This document shows, one piece after another, positions 15,778 through 24,207 of a stretch of DNA of 41,346 nt. Numbering within the stretch: position 1 is the stretch's first letter; each line of letters starts with the position of its first letter. The notes under the pieces are model-generated. The model was given only the letters and a program-made list of their open reading frames with translations. It searched no databases and had not been told where the DNA came from. The position numbers and the translations under genes are program-made. Source of the DNA: JAGMES01 sp023128035 (GTDB lineage Bacteria > Bacillota > Halanaerobiia > DY22613); contig DAOVRZ010000042.1 in the NCBI GenBank assembly GCA_030627905.1, positions 1 through 41,346 on the forward strand, given 5' to 3'.

Positions 15778-16557
15778 ATGTATTTTTTTCGCCAGATTCA
15801 AATTTCATTAAAAAAAGAATTTGCTTATGTTTTTGATGCTGTAAGTGGGGTGATAGGAGCTTTTTTAATGGTCATAGCAATAAATAGTCTGTGGTCTGCT
15901 CTGTATGCTCATAATCAAGTTGTTGATGGTACTACCCTTAAAGAAATGATGAAATATGCGACTTTAAGTTCGATTTTTACTTCTTCATATTATACACAGA
16001 TCGTTTGGGAAATTCAGAGACATATAAAAAGTGGATCTGTGACAACTATACTGCAGAAACCTGTTGAATTTCCATATTATATGTTTTCTGACTGTACAGG
16101 TATATTTATATCAAAACTAATTAAGATTGGTATTCCTGTGTTATTTATTAGTAAAATTATTTTTAATATTCAATTAAATTTAAATATTGTAGATTGGTTA
16201 CTTTTCTTACTCAGTTTTACTTTAGGATTTATCCTGATTTTTCTTCTTGATTTTTTCACTGGTATGATGGCTTTTATCTTTGTTGAATCTTGGGGATTTG
16301 AGTGGATCAAATTTAGTTTGATAACCTTTGCTTCTGGTAGTATTGTTCCTCTCTGGTTTATGCCAGAAAAATTACGCGCTTTTCTGAATGTGTTACCATT
16401 TAAAGGAATATATGATATTCCACTCAGATTTGCACTAGGAAAAGTCAATATAGTTCAGGATCTTAGTTTTCAATTGATTTGGATTGCTGTGATATCTACT
16501 ATAGTATTGTTAATTTATTATCGTTTTCAAAACAAACTAATAGTAAATGGAGGTTAA
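15778..16557 (+). CDS. ABC-2 family permease (COG4587-like)
   Basis: A 259-residue polytopic membrane protein with about six hydrophobic segments, including GAFLMVIAINSLWSALY, LLFLLSFTLGFILIFLLDFF and LIWIAVISTIVLLIYY. The segment HIKSGSVTTILQKPVEFPYYMF and the IVPLWFMPEKLRAFLNVLPF block are typical of ABC-2 permeases of the COG4587/DUF990 type, which work with COG3694 and COG4586 proteins as an exporter of unknown substrate. The next gene is the partner permease 3 bases away. The matching ATPase lies 5 kb downstream in the same cluster. Confidence 0.83.
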   Translation: MYFFRQIQISLKKEFAYVFDAVSGVIGAFLMVIAINSLWSALYAHNQVVDGTTLKEMMKYATLSSIFTSSYYTQIVWEIQRHIKSGSVTTILQKPVEFPYYMFSDCTGIFISKLIKIGIPVLFISKIIFNIQLNLNIVDWLLFLLSFTLGFILIFLLDFFTGMMAFIFVESWGFEWIKFSLITFASGSIVPLWFMPEKLRAFLNVLPFKGIYDIPLRFALGKVNIVQDLSFQLIWIAVISTIVLLIYYRFQNKLIVNGG

Positions 16558-16560
16558 ATA

Positions 16561-17352
16561 ATGAAACTTTATTTCCAATTACAACTAGCAAATCTTAAAT
16601 CAAGAACAATGTATCCGGTAAACTTTTTTATTGGGATACTTTCGATATTTCTGGTGGGAGCTATTCCAATTTTAAATGCATGGATTATTGTTGAAAAGTT
16701 TGACAATATTAGTGGATGGAGTTTTGGAGAATTGATCTTATTAATATCTATCTGGAGGGTTTCTTTTGGTCTGTTTTCCATGTTTTTTGGACAGGTTTGG
16801 AATATAGATAATATTATTCGTTTGGGTAATCTGGATCGATATTTAATTAGACCTGCCAGTACTCTTTTACAATTATTTGCCAGTAACCTTGGGATTTCTG
16901 GATTTGGTGATTTGCTCGCAGGGATTTGCGGATTTGTCATTTTTGGTTTGAGTAATTATTTAAGTTTATCAGATTGGATTATTATAACCATGGCCAGTAT
17001 CTGTGGAACTTTTATAATGGTATCGATTTTTTTAATCGTTGCAACTTTTGCATTTTGGGTGTTAAAAGTTAATTCTTTAAGAAGTATTATCAGTAAATTT
17101 AATCATTTGTTTTACCCATATCCACTAAGCATTTACAATGTAGCAATTCAAATTTTATTAACTTTTATTATTCCATTTGCTTTTGTTAACTTCTATCCAG
17201 CACAAATCTTTATTGATCATAAAGAAAATCTATTATTTTCTTTTGGTAATAGTATCATTTATCTTTCACCGGTAGTATGTATTCTGTTCTTTAGTATAGC
17301 AGTTTTATTTTGGAACTTTGGTTTGAAGTATTATACCAGTACAGGAAGTTGA
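16561..17352 (+). CDS. ABC-2 family permease (COG3694-like)
   Basis: A 263-residue membrane protein with about six hydrophobic segments, beginning MKLYFQLQLANLKSRTMYP and containing WRVSFGLFSMFFGQVW and the loop GNLDRYLIRPASTLLQL. The 'G.LD.YL.RP....' pattern is characteristic of the COG3694 permease that pairs with COG4587. The C-terminal half has NFYPAQIF followed by the last membrane helix. It follows the other permease by 3 bases and is clearly cotranscribed. Together they should form the membrane channel for export of the cluster's product. Confidence 0.83.
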   Translation: MKLYFQLQLANLKSRTMYPVNFFIGILSIFLVGAIPILNAWIIVEKFDNISGWSFGELILLISIWRVSFGLFSMFFGQVWNIDNIIRLGNLDRYLIRPASTLLQLFASNLGISGFGDLLAGICGFVIFGLSNYLSLSDWIIITMASICGTFIMVSIFLIVATFAFWVLKVNSLRSIISKFNHLFYPYPLSIYNVAIQILLTFIIPFAFVNFYPAQIFIDHKENLLFSFGNSIIYLSPVVCILFFSIAVLFWNFGLKYYTSTGS

Positions 17353-17400
17353 TTTTTGACTTCGATAAAAAAAGATATGATTCAAAAGGAGGAGTTTTAA

Positions 17401-17628
17401 ATGAAAGAAACTTTTTTTGAAATAGTTGAAGAATTGAGTTTTGACTTCGGAAGAGATGAAAACGAATTATTACAAAACTTAGGATTTGATTCTATTAAGA
17501 TTTTAGAAATGATTGTTTTGTTGGAAGAAAGATTAGACATTGCTTTTGAGGATGATGAGTTAATTCCAGAGAACTTTATTCAAGTCAAAGATCTTTTAGG
17601 TCTAATTATCTGCAAAAAAGGAGCGTAA
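17401..17628 (+). CDS. Free-standing acyl carrier protein
   Basis: A 75-residue acidic four-helix protein with the phosphopantetheine attachment motif LGFDSIKILE (Ser31). It should be converted from apo to holo form by a phosphopantetheinyl transferase encoded elsewhere, and carry the acyl group activated by the ligase at 13302. It differs from housekeeping AcpP (GADSLD), and no ketosynthase or fatty-acid synthesis gene is adjacent, so it is a pathway-dedicated carrier like BtrI or D-alanyl carrier proteins. AGGAGG lies 8 bases before the ATG. The glycosyltransferase gene starts 3 bases after its stop. Confidence 0.88.
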   Translation: MKETFFEIVEELSFDFGRDENELLQNLGFDSIKILEMIVLLEERLDIAFEDDELIPENFIQVKDLLGLIICKKGA

Positions 17629-17631
17629 AAA

Positions 17632-18522
17632 ATGTTAGCTAGTGTTGTTATTCCAACTTTTAATCAGAGTGAATCTCTTAGATTTGTCTTAGAAGGTTTT
17701 TGTCAACAGACATATAAAAACTTTGAAGTAATTGTAGTTGATGATGGTAGTTCAGAAGATATTTGCAGTGTAGTTGAAATGTTTCAAAAAAATTTTGATA
17801 TTAGATTGGTTCAATTGGAAAAAAACAGTGGACGTTCTGTTGCACGTAATACAGGTATAGCCGAAGCTAAAGGAAAATTGATCATTTTTAACGATAGTGA
17901 TCGGATTCCATGCAATGAATTTGTACAAAGACATCTTGAATATCATGAAGGATACTCTAATTTAGTTTGCATTGGTGAAATTCGTGAACTGTATTTTTCT
18001 GATTTAAAAAGAGTGAAAGAATTACTCTTAAATGAAATTAACCAAAACTTTAAAAAATATAAAAGATTATCTAGAAAGCCTGGTTTTGTAAAAGTGATTG
18101 ACCATCTTTATGTGAACGGTAAAAATCAATCAAGCATTCCATGGATAAGTTTTTTAGTAGGCAATCTGTCTATTAGAAAAGAGTGGATAATGACGGAGCT
18201 TTTTGATTCTAATTTCATAAAATGGGGATTTGAGCATATGGAATTAGGATACCGCTTATATAAAAAGGGATTACAGTATGGCTACAATAATGAAGCTGCA
18301 AATTATCATTTAGCTCATTCAAGAAGTGAATCTTATGAAGAATTGATAAGAGAAAGTCACGCATACTTCTATGAAAAACACTCAAAAAAGGAAGTAGAAA
18401 AACTTTTAGATTTCTTATTTGGAGAGATTACCCTTAAGGAATTTGATGAGATTGTAGCTGGTGAATCAAAAATAGATGAGGGAATCTATTATCCTACTAT
18501 TAAAAAGAAAAAAATAATTTAG
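17632..18522 (+). CDS. GT2 glycosyltransferase with galactosyltransferase-type C-terminal part
   Basis: Transfers a sugar from a nucleotide donor. The 296 residues form a GT-A fold: SVVIPTFNQSESLRFVLEGF, VVDDGSS (36-41), GRSVARNTGIAEAKG, the metal-binding DxD as NDSDR (DSD 88-90), and WGFEHMELGYRLYKKG near residue 200, which matches the W-G-x-E-D-x-E-L/D-L acceptor motif of the Glyco_transf_7C group with one acidic residue shifted to His-Met-Glu. No membrane segment is evident, so it is cytoplasmic. It is translationally close to the carrier protein and the hydrolases. Donor and acceptor are unknown. Confidence 0.85.
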   Translation: MLASVVIPTFNQSESLRFVLEGFCQQTYKNFEVIVVDDGSSEDICSVVEMFQKNFDIRLVQLEKNSGRSVARNTGIAEAKGKLIIFNDSDRIPCNEFVQRHLEYHEGYSNLVCIGEIRELYFSDLKRVKELLLNEINQNFKKYKRLSRKPGFVKVIDHLYVNGKNQSSIPWISFLVGNLSIRKEWIMTELFDSNFIKWGFEHMELGYRLYKKGLQYGYNNEAANYHLAHSRSESYEELIRESHAYFYEKHSKKEVEKLLDFLFGEITLKEFDEIVAGESKIDEGIYYPTIKKKKII

Positions 18523-18532
18523 GTGATGACTA

Positions 18533-19312
18533 ATGCTAAAAGAACAATTTATTACTTTTCAACATGATGAAAAAGAGTATTATGGGGTCCTTCATTTGAC
18601 CAATCATGAGATAAGTCCTTTAATTGTAATGATTCATGGATTTTGTGGAGATCGAATAGATACACGAAGAATCTTTGTTCGTTTTGCTCGTCAACTGGTA
18701 AAAGAAGGATTTCATGTATTGCGGGTTGATTTACCGGGATCTGGTCTTAGTGAGGGTACCTTTAGTGATGTAGTTTTATCAAAAGAAGTTGAACAGGTAA
18801 AGGCTATTCTTCAAAATCAATTTATTAATCAGATTAGTTCTTCCTTTGGTCTGATTGGTTTTAGTGAAGGGGCAAAGATCGCTCTTAAGGTTAAAAATCA
18901 ATTTGATAGGATACATTCTGTATGTTTGTGGAGTCCTATACTCTGTGCTGAACCAGAAGCAGCAGAGCGGATGCCTTTTAAAGTTAGATTTTTTCGTCAT
19001 GGAAAGACAAAAAAATTGGTTTTACCAACAGATTTTGGACTGTGGATATCAATAGATTTTGTTAAAGATTATAAGGAATTTGTTGTAGAAGAAGAGTTGC
19101 AGAGAAGTCAGGGAGGAGAAGACTTAATAGCCTTTTTTGGAGAGATGGACTTACTTACTACAAATAGTCGGGAAGTAGCTAAGGATTTAAATATTGTACA
19201 TCAAATAATCCCAAGTGGTGACCATCTTTTTACCTCTGTAATTACTGAGAAAAGTCTATTGGATAAAACATTAGATTGGTTTAAGAAGAGAATGTTGAGG
19301 GGATGCAAATGA
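18533..19312 (+). CDS. Alpha/beta hydrolase, complete catalytic triad
   Basis: A 259-residue serine hydrolase: oxyanion-hole motif MIHGFCGDR, LPGSGLSEG, nucleophile elbow GFSEG (S111), acid GEMD (D206) and His in SGDHLF (H231). The size and lack of a lid insertion fit a thioesterase or small esterase; within this cluster an acyl-ACP thioesterase or editing role is plausible. The pairing of two alpha/beta hydrolases with an AMP ligase and a free ACP also occurs in exosortase-associated loci (hydr1/hydr2-type), but no exosortase is in this window. The ribosome binding site GGTGATG sits directly ahead, and its stop overlaps the next start (ATGA). Confidence 0.85.
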   Translation: MLKEQFITFQHDEKEYYGVLHLTNHEISPLIVMIHGFCGDRIDTRRIFVRFARQLVKEGFHVLRVDLPGSGLSEGTFSDVVLSKEVEQVKAILQNQFINQISSSFGLIGFSEGAKIALKVKNQFDRIHSVCLWSPILCAEPEAAERMPFKVRFFRHGKTKKLVLPTDFGLWISIDFVKDYKEFVVEEELQRSQGGEDLIAFFGEMDLLTTNSREVAKDLNIVHQIIPSGDHLFTSVITEKSLLDKTLDWFKKRMLRGCK

Positions 19313-20103
19313 AAATTGAACAACGTCAGTTAGTATTAGATAGTGGGCATATATTATATGGATTTGAAAAGATATCTAATAACTCCAGAGCAATGTTAAT
19401 ATTTCTTCCCGGATTTTGTCAAACCAAAACAGGGTCATATTTTATGTTTATGGAACTCCTAAAAAACTATAAGACTTTAAATGGAATTTCCTTTGATTAC
19501 CGTGGTCATGGTGAAAGTACAGGTGATTTAGTGGATGTGAAATATACCACTTTATTAGAAGATGGAAAGCATATTATAGAGTATGCTTTTGAAAAAAAAT
19601 TAAAAAATAAGATTTTTTTAGTTGGTAGTGGTATTGGTGGATCTATTGCTCTAGAATTAGCAGAGAATTCAAATATTGATGGGGTTATTTTAATTGGACC
19701 TTATTTGAAGTATAAAGATGAACTTAAGGATTTTGTTGATCAGGATACGTATATTCAGTTTAAAAAGGATAATGTAATAGATACTAATGATTTAGGGAAT
19801 TGGGATGAAAGTATTAATCTTAACGAATATTTCCTTCAATTGGGACAACACGCAAATAGGGTTCGAGGTCAACTGATTTCTTATGACTTTTTTGAAAGTT
19901 TGAATCAGATAAAAAGTCTGAAAGTGTTACAAAGACTTCAAAAACCTGTTAAAATCTTCGTTGGAGATTATATTCCTGAATTTTTGTCGCTAAGTGATGA
20001 GCGAATTGAACAGATTGAAGGGGCTGATTTGTTATTTTCCCATCCTCAGTGGAGAGATTATATTTATCAATCTATCAATAAATGGGTAGATAATGCAATA
20101 TAG
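19309..20103 (+). CDS. Alpha/beta-hydrolase-fold protein lacking the catalytic triad
   Basis: A paralogue-like neighbour of the upstream hydrolase, 264 residues from ATG 19309 (coupled by ATGA; an ATG at 19303 sits against GAGGGG and is less likely). Fold landmarks are kept: IFLPGFCQTKTGSYF, FDYRGHGEST and LVGSGIGGSIALELA. At the nucleophile elbow, however, G-x-S-x-G has become G-S-G-I-G, so Gly replaces the nucleophile. The His motif (SGDHLF in the neighbour) reads EGADLLF, and the acid motif (GEMD) reads VGDYI. All three triad positions therefore appear lost. It is likely a non-catalytic partner, or uses other residues. A different hydrolase-fold chemistry cannot be excluded. Confidence 0.75.
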   Translation: MKIEQRQLVLDSGHILYGFEKISNNSRAMLIFLPGFCQTKTGSYFMFMELLKNYKTLNGISFDYRGHGESTGDLVDVKYTTLLEDGKHIIEYAFEKKLKNKIFLVGSGIGGSIALELAENSNIDGVILIGPYLKYKDELKDFVDQDTYIQFKKDNVIDTNDLGNWDESINLNEYFLQLGQHANRVRGQLISYDFFESLNQIKSLKVLQRLQKPVKIFVGDYIPEFLSLSDERIEQIEGADLLFSHPQWRDYIYQSINKWVDNAI

Positions 20104-20170
20104 CATAAAAAATAATTATTTTTTATAATTTATACTTTATAAATTCAGGTCAGACTGGGGGAGCTATTAA

Positions 20171-21556
20171 ATGTATTTTTTGTTGCTAATCTATATACTT
20201 ACCCTTTTTATGATATTAAAGGATGCAACAATTTTAAACTATGGTATGGTGAAATCTTTAAGGTGGAGCCGTTTAAAACAGAAAGAAAAAAAGGAATTTG
20301 TCTCTGAGAGTAATTTGGAAAATTTACCGAGATTATTCTTGTTTATGTCTGTATTGAGAGAACAAGCGGTTTTGGAAGAGACGATTAATTATTTACTCCA
20401 AATGAAATACCCACTTGAAAAAATTAAGATCTTTATTATTACTTCAGAAAGAGAAATAAGCGAAGCAAAAGCGAATGAAGTGACAACTATAGAGATTGCT
20501 GATAATATCACAAAAAATGTTAATGAGGAGTTTGGGATAGAACTAATTGAACGTATTCATTTTCCCAGAGTAGATGGACATAAAGCTGATCAAGTAAACT
20601 ATGCTTTTCAAAGAGTGTATGAAAAGTATAGGGATATTGCTGATGAATGTTATCTTACCATGTATGATGCAGATTCTCGTCCAGATTTTAATTCTTTATT
20701 ATACATTGGAAAGGTTGCTGCTAAGTACTATGAAGAAAAGAACTATTATCCTCCAGTTCTTCAACAACCCGCGATATATCTTGCTAATTTTAATAAAGTA
20801 AATACATATATGCAGATTGAAGGAATAGCGGAGACAAGATGGGCTTTTGGCTATGAAATATACAATATGATGACTCAATTAAAAAGAAAAAACCCTATAC
20901 TAAAACGTTTAGTCTATTGTGTAGGTCATGGAGTTATTATCAGGTTGAGTCAGTTAAAATCCATTGGTGGATTTCCTTGTCCCAATGAAGATGTTCCATT
21001 AGGAAATCGTCTGTCCATGATTGGTGTCCCAATTACACCTATTCCTATTTTTGATTATTCTGAAGTGGCATGGTCAGTTTCCTCTTTGATCAAACAATCT
21101 GCAGTATGGTTTGGTGGTGGATATCAATTTTTTAAGGATGTTGCATTTATTATTAAACGGAAAGATCGTCTTAAAGGCATAAGTTTCTTAACTTTAGTAT
21201 TGCATGGAATTTATGTGATCTTGACATGGTTTCACTATATATTTCATTTTCTGTCCTTAATTATTCTGAGTGTTTTTTATCAATTACCAGAAATAGCCTT
21301 TATATCTATAACATCAGTTTATTTAGATTATGGGCTTGGGACTGTTATTGTTTTGTCTCATGTAAAGGAAATGGCAGAATGGATCAACAATCAACCTATT
21401 CAATTATCTTTTTTTAGAAAGGTATACTTTATTTTAATCAGTCCATTACGGGGATTGGTCAGAGGGTTAGGTCCATTGGTCTATTTTAAAAATAAGCTAG
21501 TTTCTAAAATTTTTAAAGGACAATTCATATATTCAAAAACTGAACGTCCAACTTAA
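20171..21556 (+). CDS. Membrane-bound GT2 glycosyltransferase
   Basis: A 461-residue processive-type glycosyltransferase. It has an N-terminal membrane helix (YFLLLIYILTLFMIL), a GT-A catalytic domain with DADSRPD (DAD 166-168), the acceptor-site PNEDVPLG (about 272-279) and a KQSAVWFGG block in place of the Q-x-x-R-W motif, then C-terminal helices (about 330-400). The catalytic domain faces the cytoplasm. The loss of Arg in the QxxRW region argues against long-chain polymerisation. It probably adds a sugar to a membrane-embedded acceptor, such as an isoprenoid or acyl lipid. GGGGGAG lies 8 bases before the ATG. Confidence 0.78.
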   Translation: MYFLLLIYILTLFMILKDATILNYGMVKSLRWSRLKQKEKKEFVSESNLENLPRLFLFMSVLREQAVLEETINYLLQMKYPLEKIKIFIITSEREISEAKANEVTTIEIADNITKNVNEEFGIELIERIHFPRVDGHKADQVNYAFQRVYEKYRDIADECYLTMYDADSRPDFNSLLYIGKVAAKYYEEKNYYPPVLQQPAIYLANFNKVNTYMQIEGIAETRWAFGYEIYNMMTQLKRKNPILKRLVYCVGHGVIIRLSQLKSIGGFPCPNEDVPLGNRLSMIGVPITPIPIFDYSEVAWSVSSLIKQSAVWFGGGYQFFKDVAFIIKRKDRLKGISFLTLVLHGIYVILTWFHYIFHFLSLIILSVFYQLPEIAFISITSVYLDYGLGTVIVLSHVKEMAEWINNQPIQLSFFRKVYFILISPLRGLVRGLGPLVYFKNKLVSKIFKGQFIYSKTERPT

Positions 21557-21571
21557 AGGGAGGTGCTAAAG

Positions 21572-22552
21572 TTGATAACAGGGAACAACATTAACCAAAT
21601 ATATGAAGAACTATTAATAAGAACGCTCGATGAAGGAGTCGAAGTTAGTCCACGTAATTTTTCTACAAAGGAATTGCACCCATTTTTAATATGCCTGGAA
21701 AATGCACAGATAAGTATGCTTACTTTCAAGGAGAGATATTTGAATATAGGTTTTCAGTGTGCAGAGGCGTTATGGATTCTCTCTGGTTCTGATGAACAGT
21801 GGATATATACATTTAATGAGAACCTAAAAAATTATACCAATGATGGAATTTTAATGGGGGCATATGGTCCCAGAATTCGAAATTGGTATGGGAAGGATCA
21901 ATTGAGGTTAGCATTAGATAGAATAAAGAAAGATGAGGACACACGCAGGGCAACCATAACTATATTCGATTCTGCAAAAGATTATAAAGATCATAGGGAT
22001 ATTCCCTGTACAAATATGTTTCGCTTTTCCGTAAGAGAAGGCAAATTAGATATGATTACTATAATGAGATCACAGGATTTGTGGTTAGGGTTCCCTTATG
22101 ACATTTTCACGTTTACATTACTTCATGAGTTGATGGCGGGTTTCTTAAATATACAATCTGGTAAGTATTTTCATTTTGTAGACTCCCTTCATATTTATGA
22201 AAGAGAATTTGAAAAAGTTAAATGTTTATTAGAGAACAATGATAAAATTCAATCATTTTCAAATTCTCCGAGATTAAAAACCATTAATGAACTGGATGAA
22301 CTTTTAGATTATATAAAAACACATGCTGTTAAAAATTCGAATTTTGAGGAATTAGATAAAATTGAACATACGTGGTGGAGAGATTTTGCTCTTTGTATTT
22401 TAAGTTACAAACTTTGGAAAACAGTTTCGAAAGAAGATGCTCTTTATATTGCTAATTCACTCCATGACCCGGGTTTTAAGGCTAATATGAACAAGTGGTA
22501 TAATTATCTGGTAGAAAGGGGAAGTAAAGCAGATGGAATGTATTCAAGTTAA
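21572..22552 (+). CDS. Thymidylate-synthase-family enzyme, probably a cytidylate hydroxymethylase type
   Basis: A 326-residue TS fold protein. TTG 21572 is chosen because GGGAGG lies 8 bases ahead; GTG 21563 overlaps that site. Family marks: YGPRIRNW loop, DTRRA phosphate-binding Arg pair, active-site Cys in DIPCTN (C146), GKLDMITIMRSQD, LGFPYDIF and VDSLHIYE. The residue after Cys is Thr, not His, and the pyrimidine-reading Asn of dTMP synthases (LGxPFN) is Asp (D177). The same Asn-to-Asp change is known in T4 dCMP hydroxymethylase and redirects TS toward cytosine nucleotides. I therefore predict dCMP or CMP as substrate. As part of a biosynthetic operon it is unlikely to be the cell's main thymidylate synthase. 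It overlaps the ATPase gene by 20 bases. Confidence 0.78.
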   Translation: MITGNNINQIYEELLIRTLDEGVEVSPRNFSTKELHPFLICLENAQISMLTFKERYLNIGFQCAEALWILSGSDEQWIYTFNENLKNYTNDGILMGAYGPRIRNWYGKDQLRLALDRIKKDEDTRRATITIFDSAKDYKDHRDIPCTNMFRFSVREGKLDMITIMRSQDLWLGFPYDIFTFTLLHELMAGFLNIQSGKYFHFVDSLHIYEREFEKVKCLLENNDKIQSFSNSPRLKTINELDELLDYIKTHAVKNSNFEELDKIEHTWWRDFALCILSYKLWKTVSKEDALYIANSLHDPGFKANMNKWYNYLVERGSKADGMYSS

Positions 22553-23504
22553 AAATTTAGTGAAAGAATATAAATATAGCGATTCTAAAAATAAACTATG
22601 GACAAAATTATTATTTAAAGGAAATAAGGTTAAATGTGCTGTAAATGATATTTCATTTACTATCAAAAAAGGAGAAGTTGTTGGGTATATAGGGCCAAAC
22701 GGCGCTGGTAAATCTACAACGCTTAAGATTTTAACGGGTATTATGGTTCCAACATCTGGAACAATTACTGTAAATGATATTATCCCTTATAAAAAGAGAA
22801 AGCAATTTGTTAAAAACATTGGAGTTGTTTTTGGACAGAGGACACAATTATGGTGGGACTTGCCCTTAATCGATTCCTTTAAGTTGCTGAAATCTATTTA
22901 TAAAATTCCAAATAAAATATTTGAAAATAATTTGAAATTTTATGTTGGTTTGTTGAAGATGGATGATTTCATGAATCAGCCAGTGCGAAGATTAAGTCTT
23001 GGTCAGCGAATGAAAGCAGATATTGTAGCATCTTTAATACATGATCCTGAAATTCTATTTTTAGATGAACCAACTATAGGATTAGATATCATTTCAAAGG
23101 AGAATATTATTAACTTTTTAAAAGAGTTAAATGTGAAAAAGGGAATTACAATTATTCTTACAAGTCATAATCTTGAAGATATCGAATTATTATGTAAGAG
23201 ATTAATTATGATTGATAAAGGAAAAAAAATATTTGATGGTAATCTTAGAGAATTAAAGAAATCATTACCTGATAACAAAATTTTAAAAATTGAGTTGGCA
23301 AATGATGAAAAAATTCGCCTGACTGATTTAAATGTAAATGTGGTTGAAAAAGGAGACCGTAGTTATTGGATTTACTATAATCCAAATAATATAAATTCAT
23401 CAGACTTAATTAATTTAGTTAGCACAAACAATAATATTAAGGATTTAACATTGGAAGAGATAGATATCAATACTGTCGTAAAGCATTTCTTACAACAAAG
23501 TTAG
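22533..23504 (+). CDS. ABC transporter ATPase (COG4586 type)
   Basis: The 323-residue energising subunit for the two ABC-2 permeases at 15778-17352. Walker A is GPNGAGKST (K60), followed by the COG4586 hallmark VVFGQRTQLWWDLP, signature LSLGQRMKAD, Walker B EILFLDEPTIGLD and H-loop TSHNLEDIE. The C-terminal 80 residues are a regulatory or dimerisation tail. The start lies inside the end of the TS-family gene (20-base overlap), so the two are translationally coupled even though the permeases are five genes upstream. It should export the cluster's product or translocate it to the outer membrane face. Confidence 0.92.
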   Translation: MECIQVKNLVKEYKYSDSKNKLWTKLLFKGNKVKCAVNDISFTIKKGEVVGYIGPNGAGKSTTLKILTGIMVPTSGTITVNDIIPYKKRKQFVKNIGVVFGQRTQLWWDLPLIDSFKLLKSIYKIPNKIFENNLKFYVGLLKMDDFMNQPVRRLSLGQRMKADIVASLIHDPEILFLDEPTIGLDIISKENIINFLKELNVKKGITIILTSHNLEDIELLCKRLIMIDKGKKIFDGNLRELKKSLPDNKILKIELANDEKIRLTDLNVNVVEKGDRSYWIYYNPNNINSSDLINLVSTNNNIKDLTLEEIDINTVVKHFLQQS

Positions 23505-23516
23505 GGTATATTTGAT

Positions 23517-23549
23517 TTCGAGAATGAGGTTAAAATCTTCATTCTCGAA
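23517..23549 (+). terminator. Hairpin after the ABC ATPase gene
   Basis: TTCGAGAATGA (23517-23527) pairs perfectly with TCATTCTCGAA (23539-23549). The following bases (TTCCTTTAAG) are a poor T-tract, so this is a weak terminator, an attenuator or an mRNA-stabilising stem that sets lower expression of the last three cluster genes. Confidence 0.6.
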
Positions 23550-23576
23550 TTCCTTTAAGAAGGGAAGGATTTTAGC

Positions 23577-24128
23577 ATGAAAGAGAATTACACGATTATT
23601 AATTTAGATGATTATTTTAACGCTGATGGAATCAGTTATGATTCCAATCCTGGCAATGGGCATTTTGGTATATCCAGTTTTCCTGCAGAGTTATTACCCG
23701 AATCTGGGACAATTATTAAGATCCATGATGTGCCTTTTCTCTTCCCTTTAAAAGAAGATGATTATAATAACAATATAGAATGTAACAATCAGAAAATTAC
23801 TATACATGAAGGTTATTATTCAGTAATACATTTCTTGGGAAGTTGTGATAACGGTAGTTTCCGAGAGAGGATTGAAGTGGTTTATGAAGATCAAAAAGAG
23901 GTAATCAGAGTAGGATTTAGTGATTGGTGTTCATCAAAGCCACTTTATGGTGAAAGTATTGCGTTTTATTGTGACCATTGTCATACAAAGAAAGGTGATA
24001 ACTTCAACAATGCATTTGCAATGTGGTTTCAGTCTGTTGAACTTGATGATAAAAGGATTATAAAAGAAATTATCTTACCCAATAATCCATGTTTCCACAT
24101 CTTCGCTATTACTCTAAGCAAAGGATAA
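23577..24128 (+). CDS. Beta-sandwich protein resembling sugar-binding domains
   Basis: A 183-residue protein without signal peptide. It opens NLDDYFNADGISYDSNPGNG and continues with PAELLPESGTIIKIHDVPF, a sequence style common to beta-sandwich domains attached to glycoside hydrolases (the 'D-x-F-N-x-D-G-I' and 'G-V-P-F-x-F-P' elements). Near residue 130 it has FYCDHCHTKK, a Cys-x-x-Cys-His cluster that could bind metal. It is probably cytoplasmic, and might bind the glycosylated intermediate or act as a lectin-like partner. I do not know its function. Confidence 0.6.
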   Translation: MKENYTIINLDDYFNADGISYDSNPGNGHFGISSFPAELLPESGTIIKIHDVPFLFPLKEDDYNNNIECNNQKITIHEGYYSVIHFLGSCDNGSFRERIEVVYEDQKEVIRVGFSDWCSSKPLYGESIAFYCDHCHTKKGDNFNNAFAMWFQSVELDDKRIIKEIILPNNPCFHIFAITLSKG

Positions 24129-24207
24129 GAGAAAATTAAGTATTTTTTCGAATTAAAAATATCTTGGTACGATTGATTAAGATTTTCATAAATAACGGGG
24201 GGTAAAG

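Noticed and set aside
16569..16940. 123-codon antisense ORF in the second permease gene
   Set aside because: A shadow frame of a clear membrane protein, with no ribosome binding site.
18533..20103. Exosortase-associated hydrolase pair
   Set aside because: Ligase, ACP and two hydrolases are reminiscent of exosortase loci, but there is no exosortase, no PEP-CTERM-like protein and no decarboxylase here.
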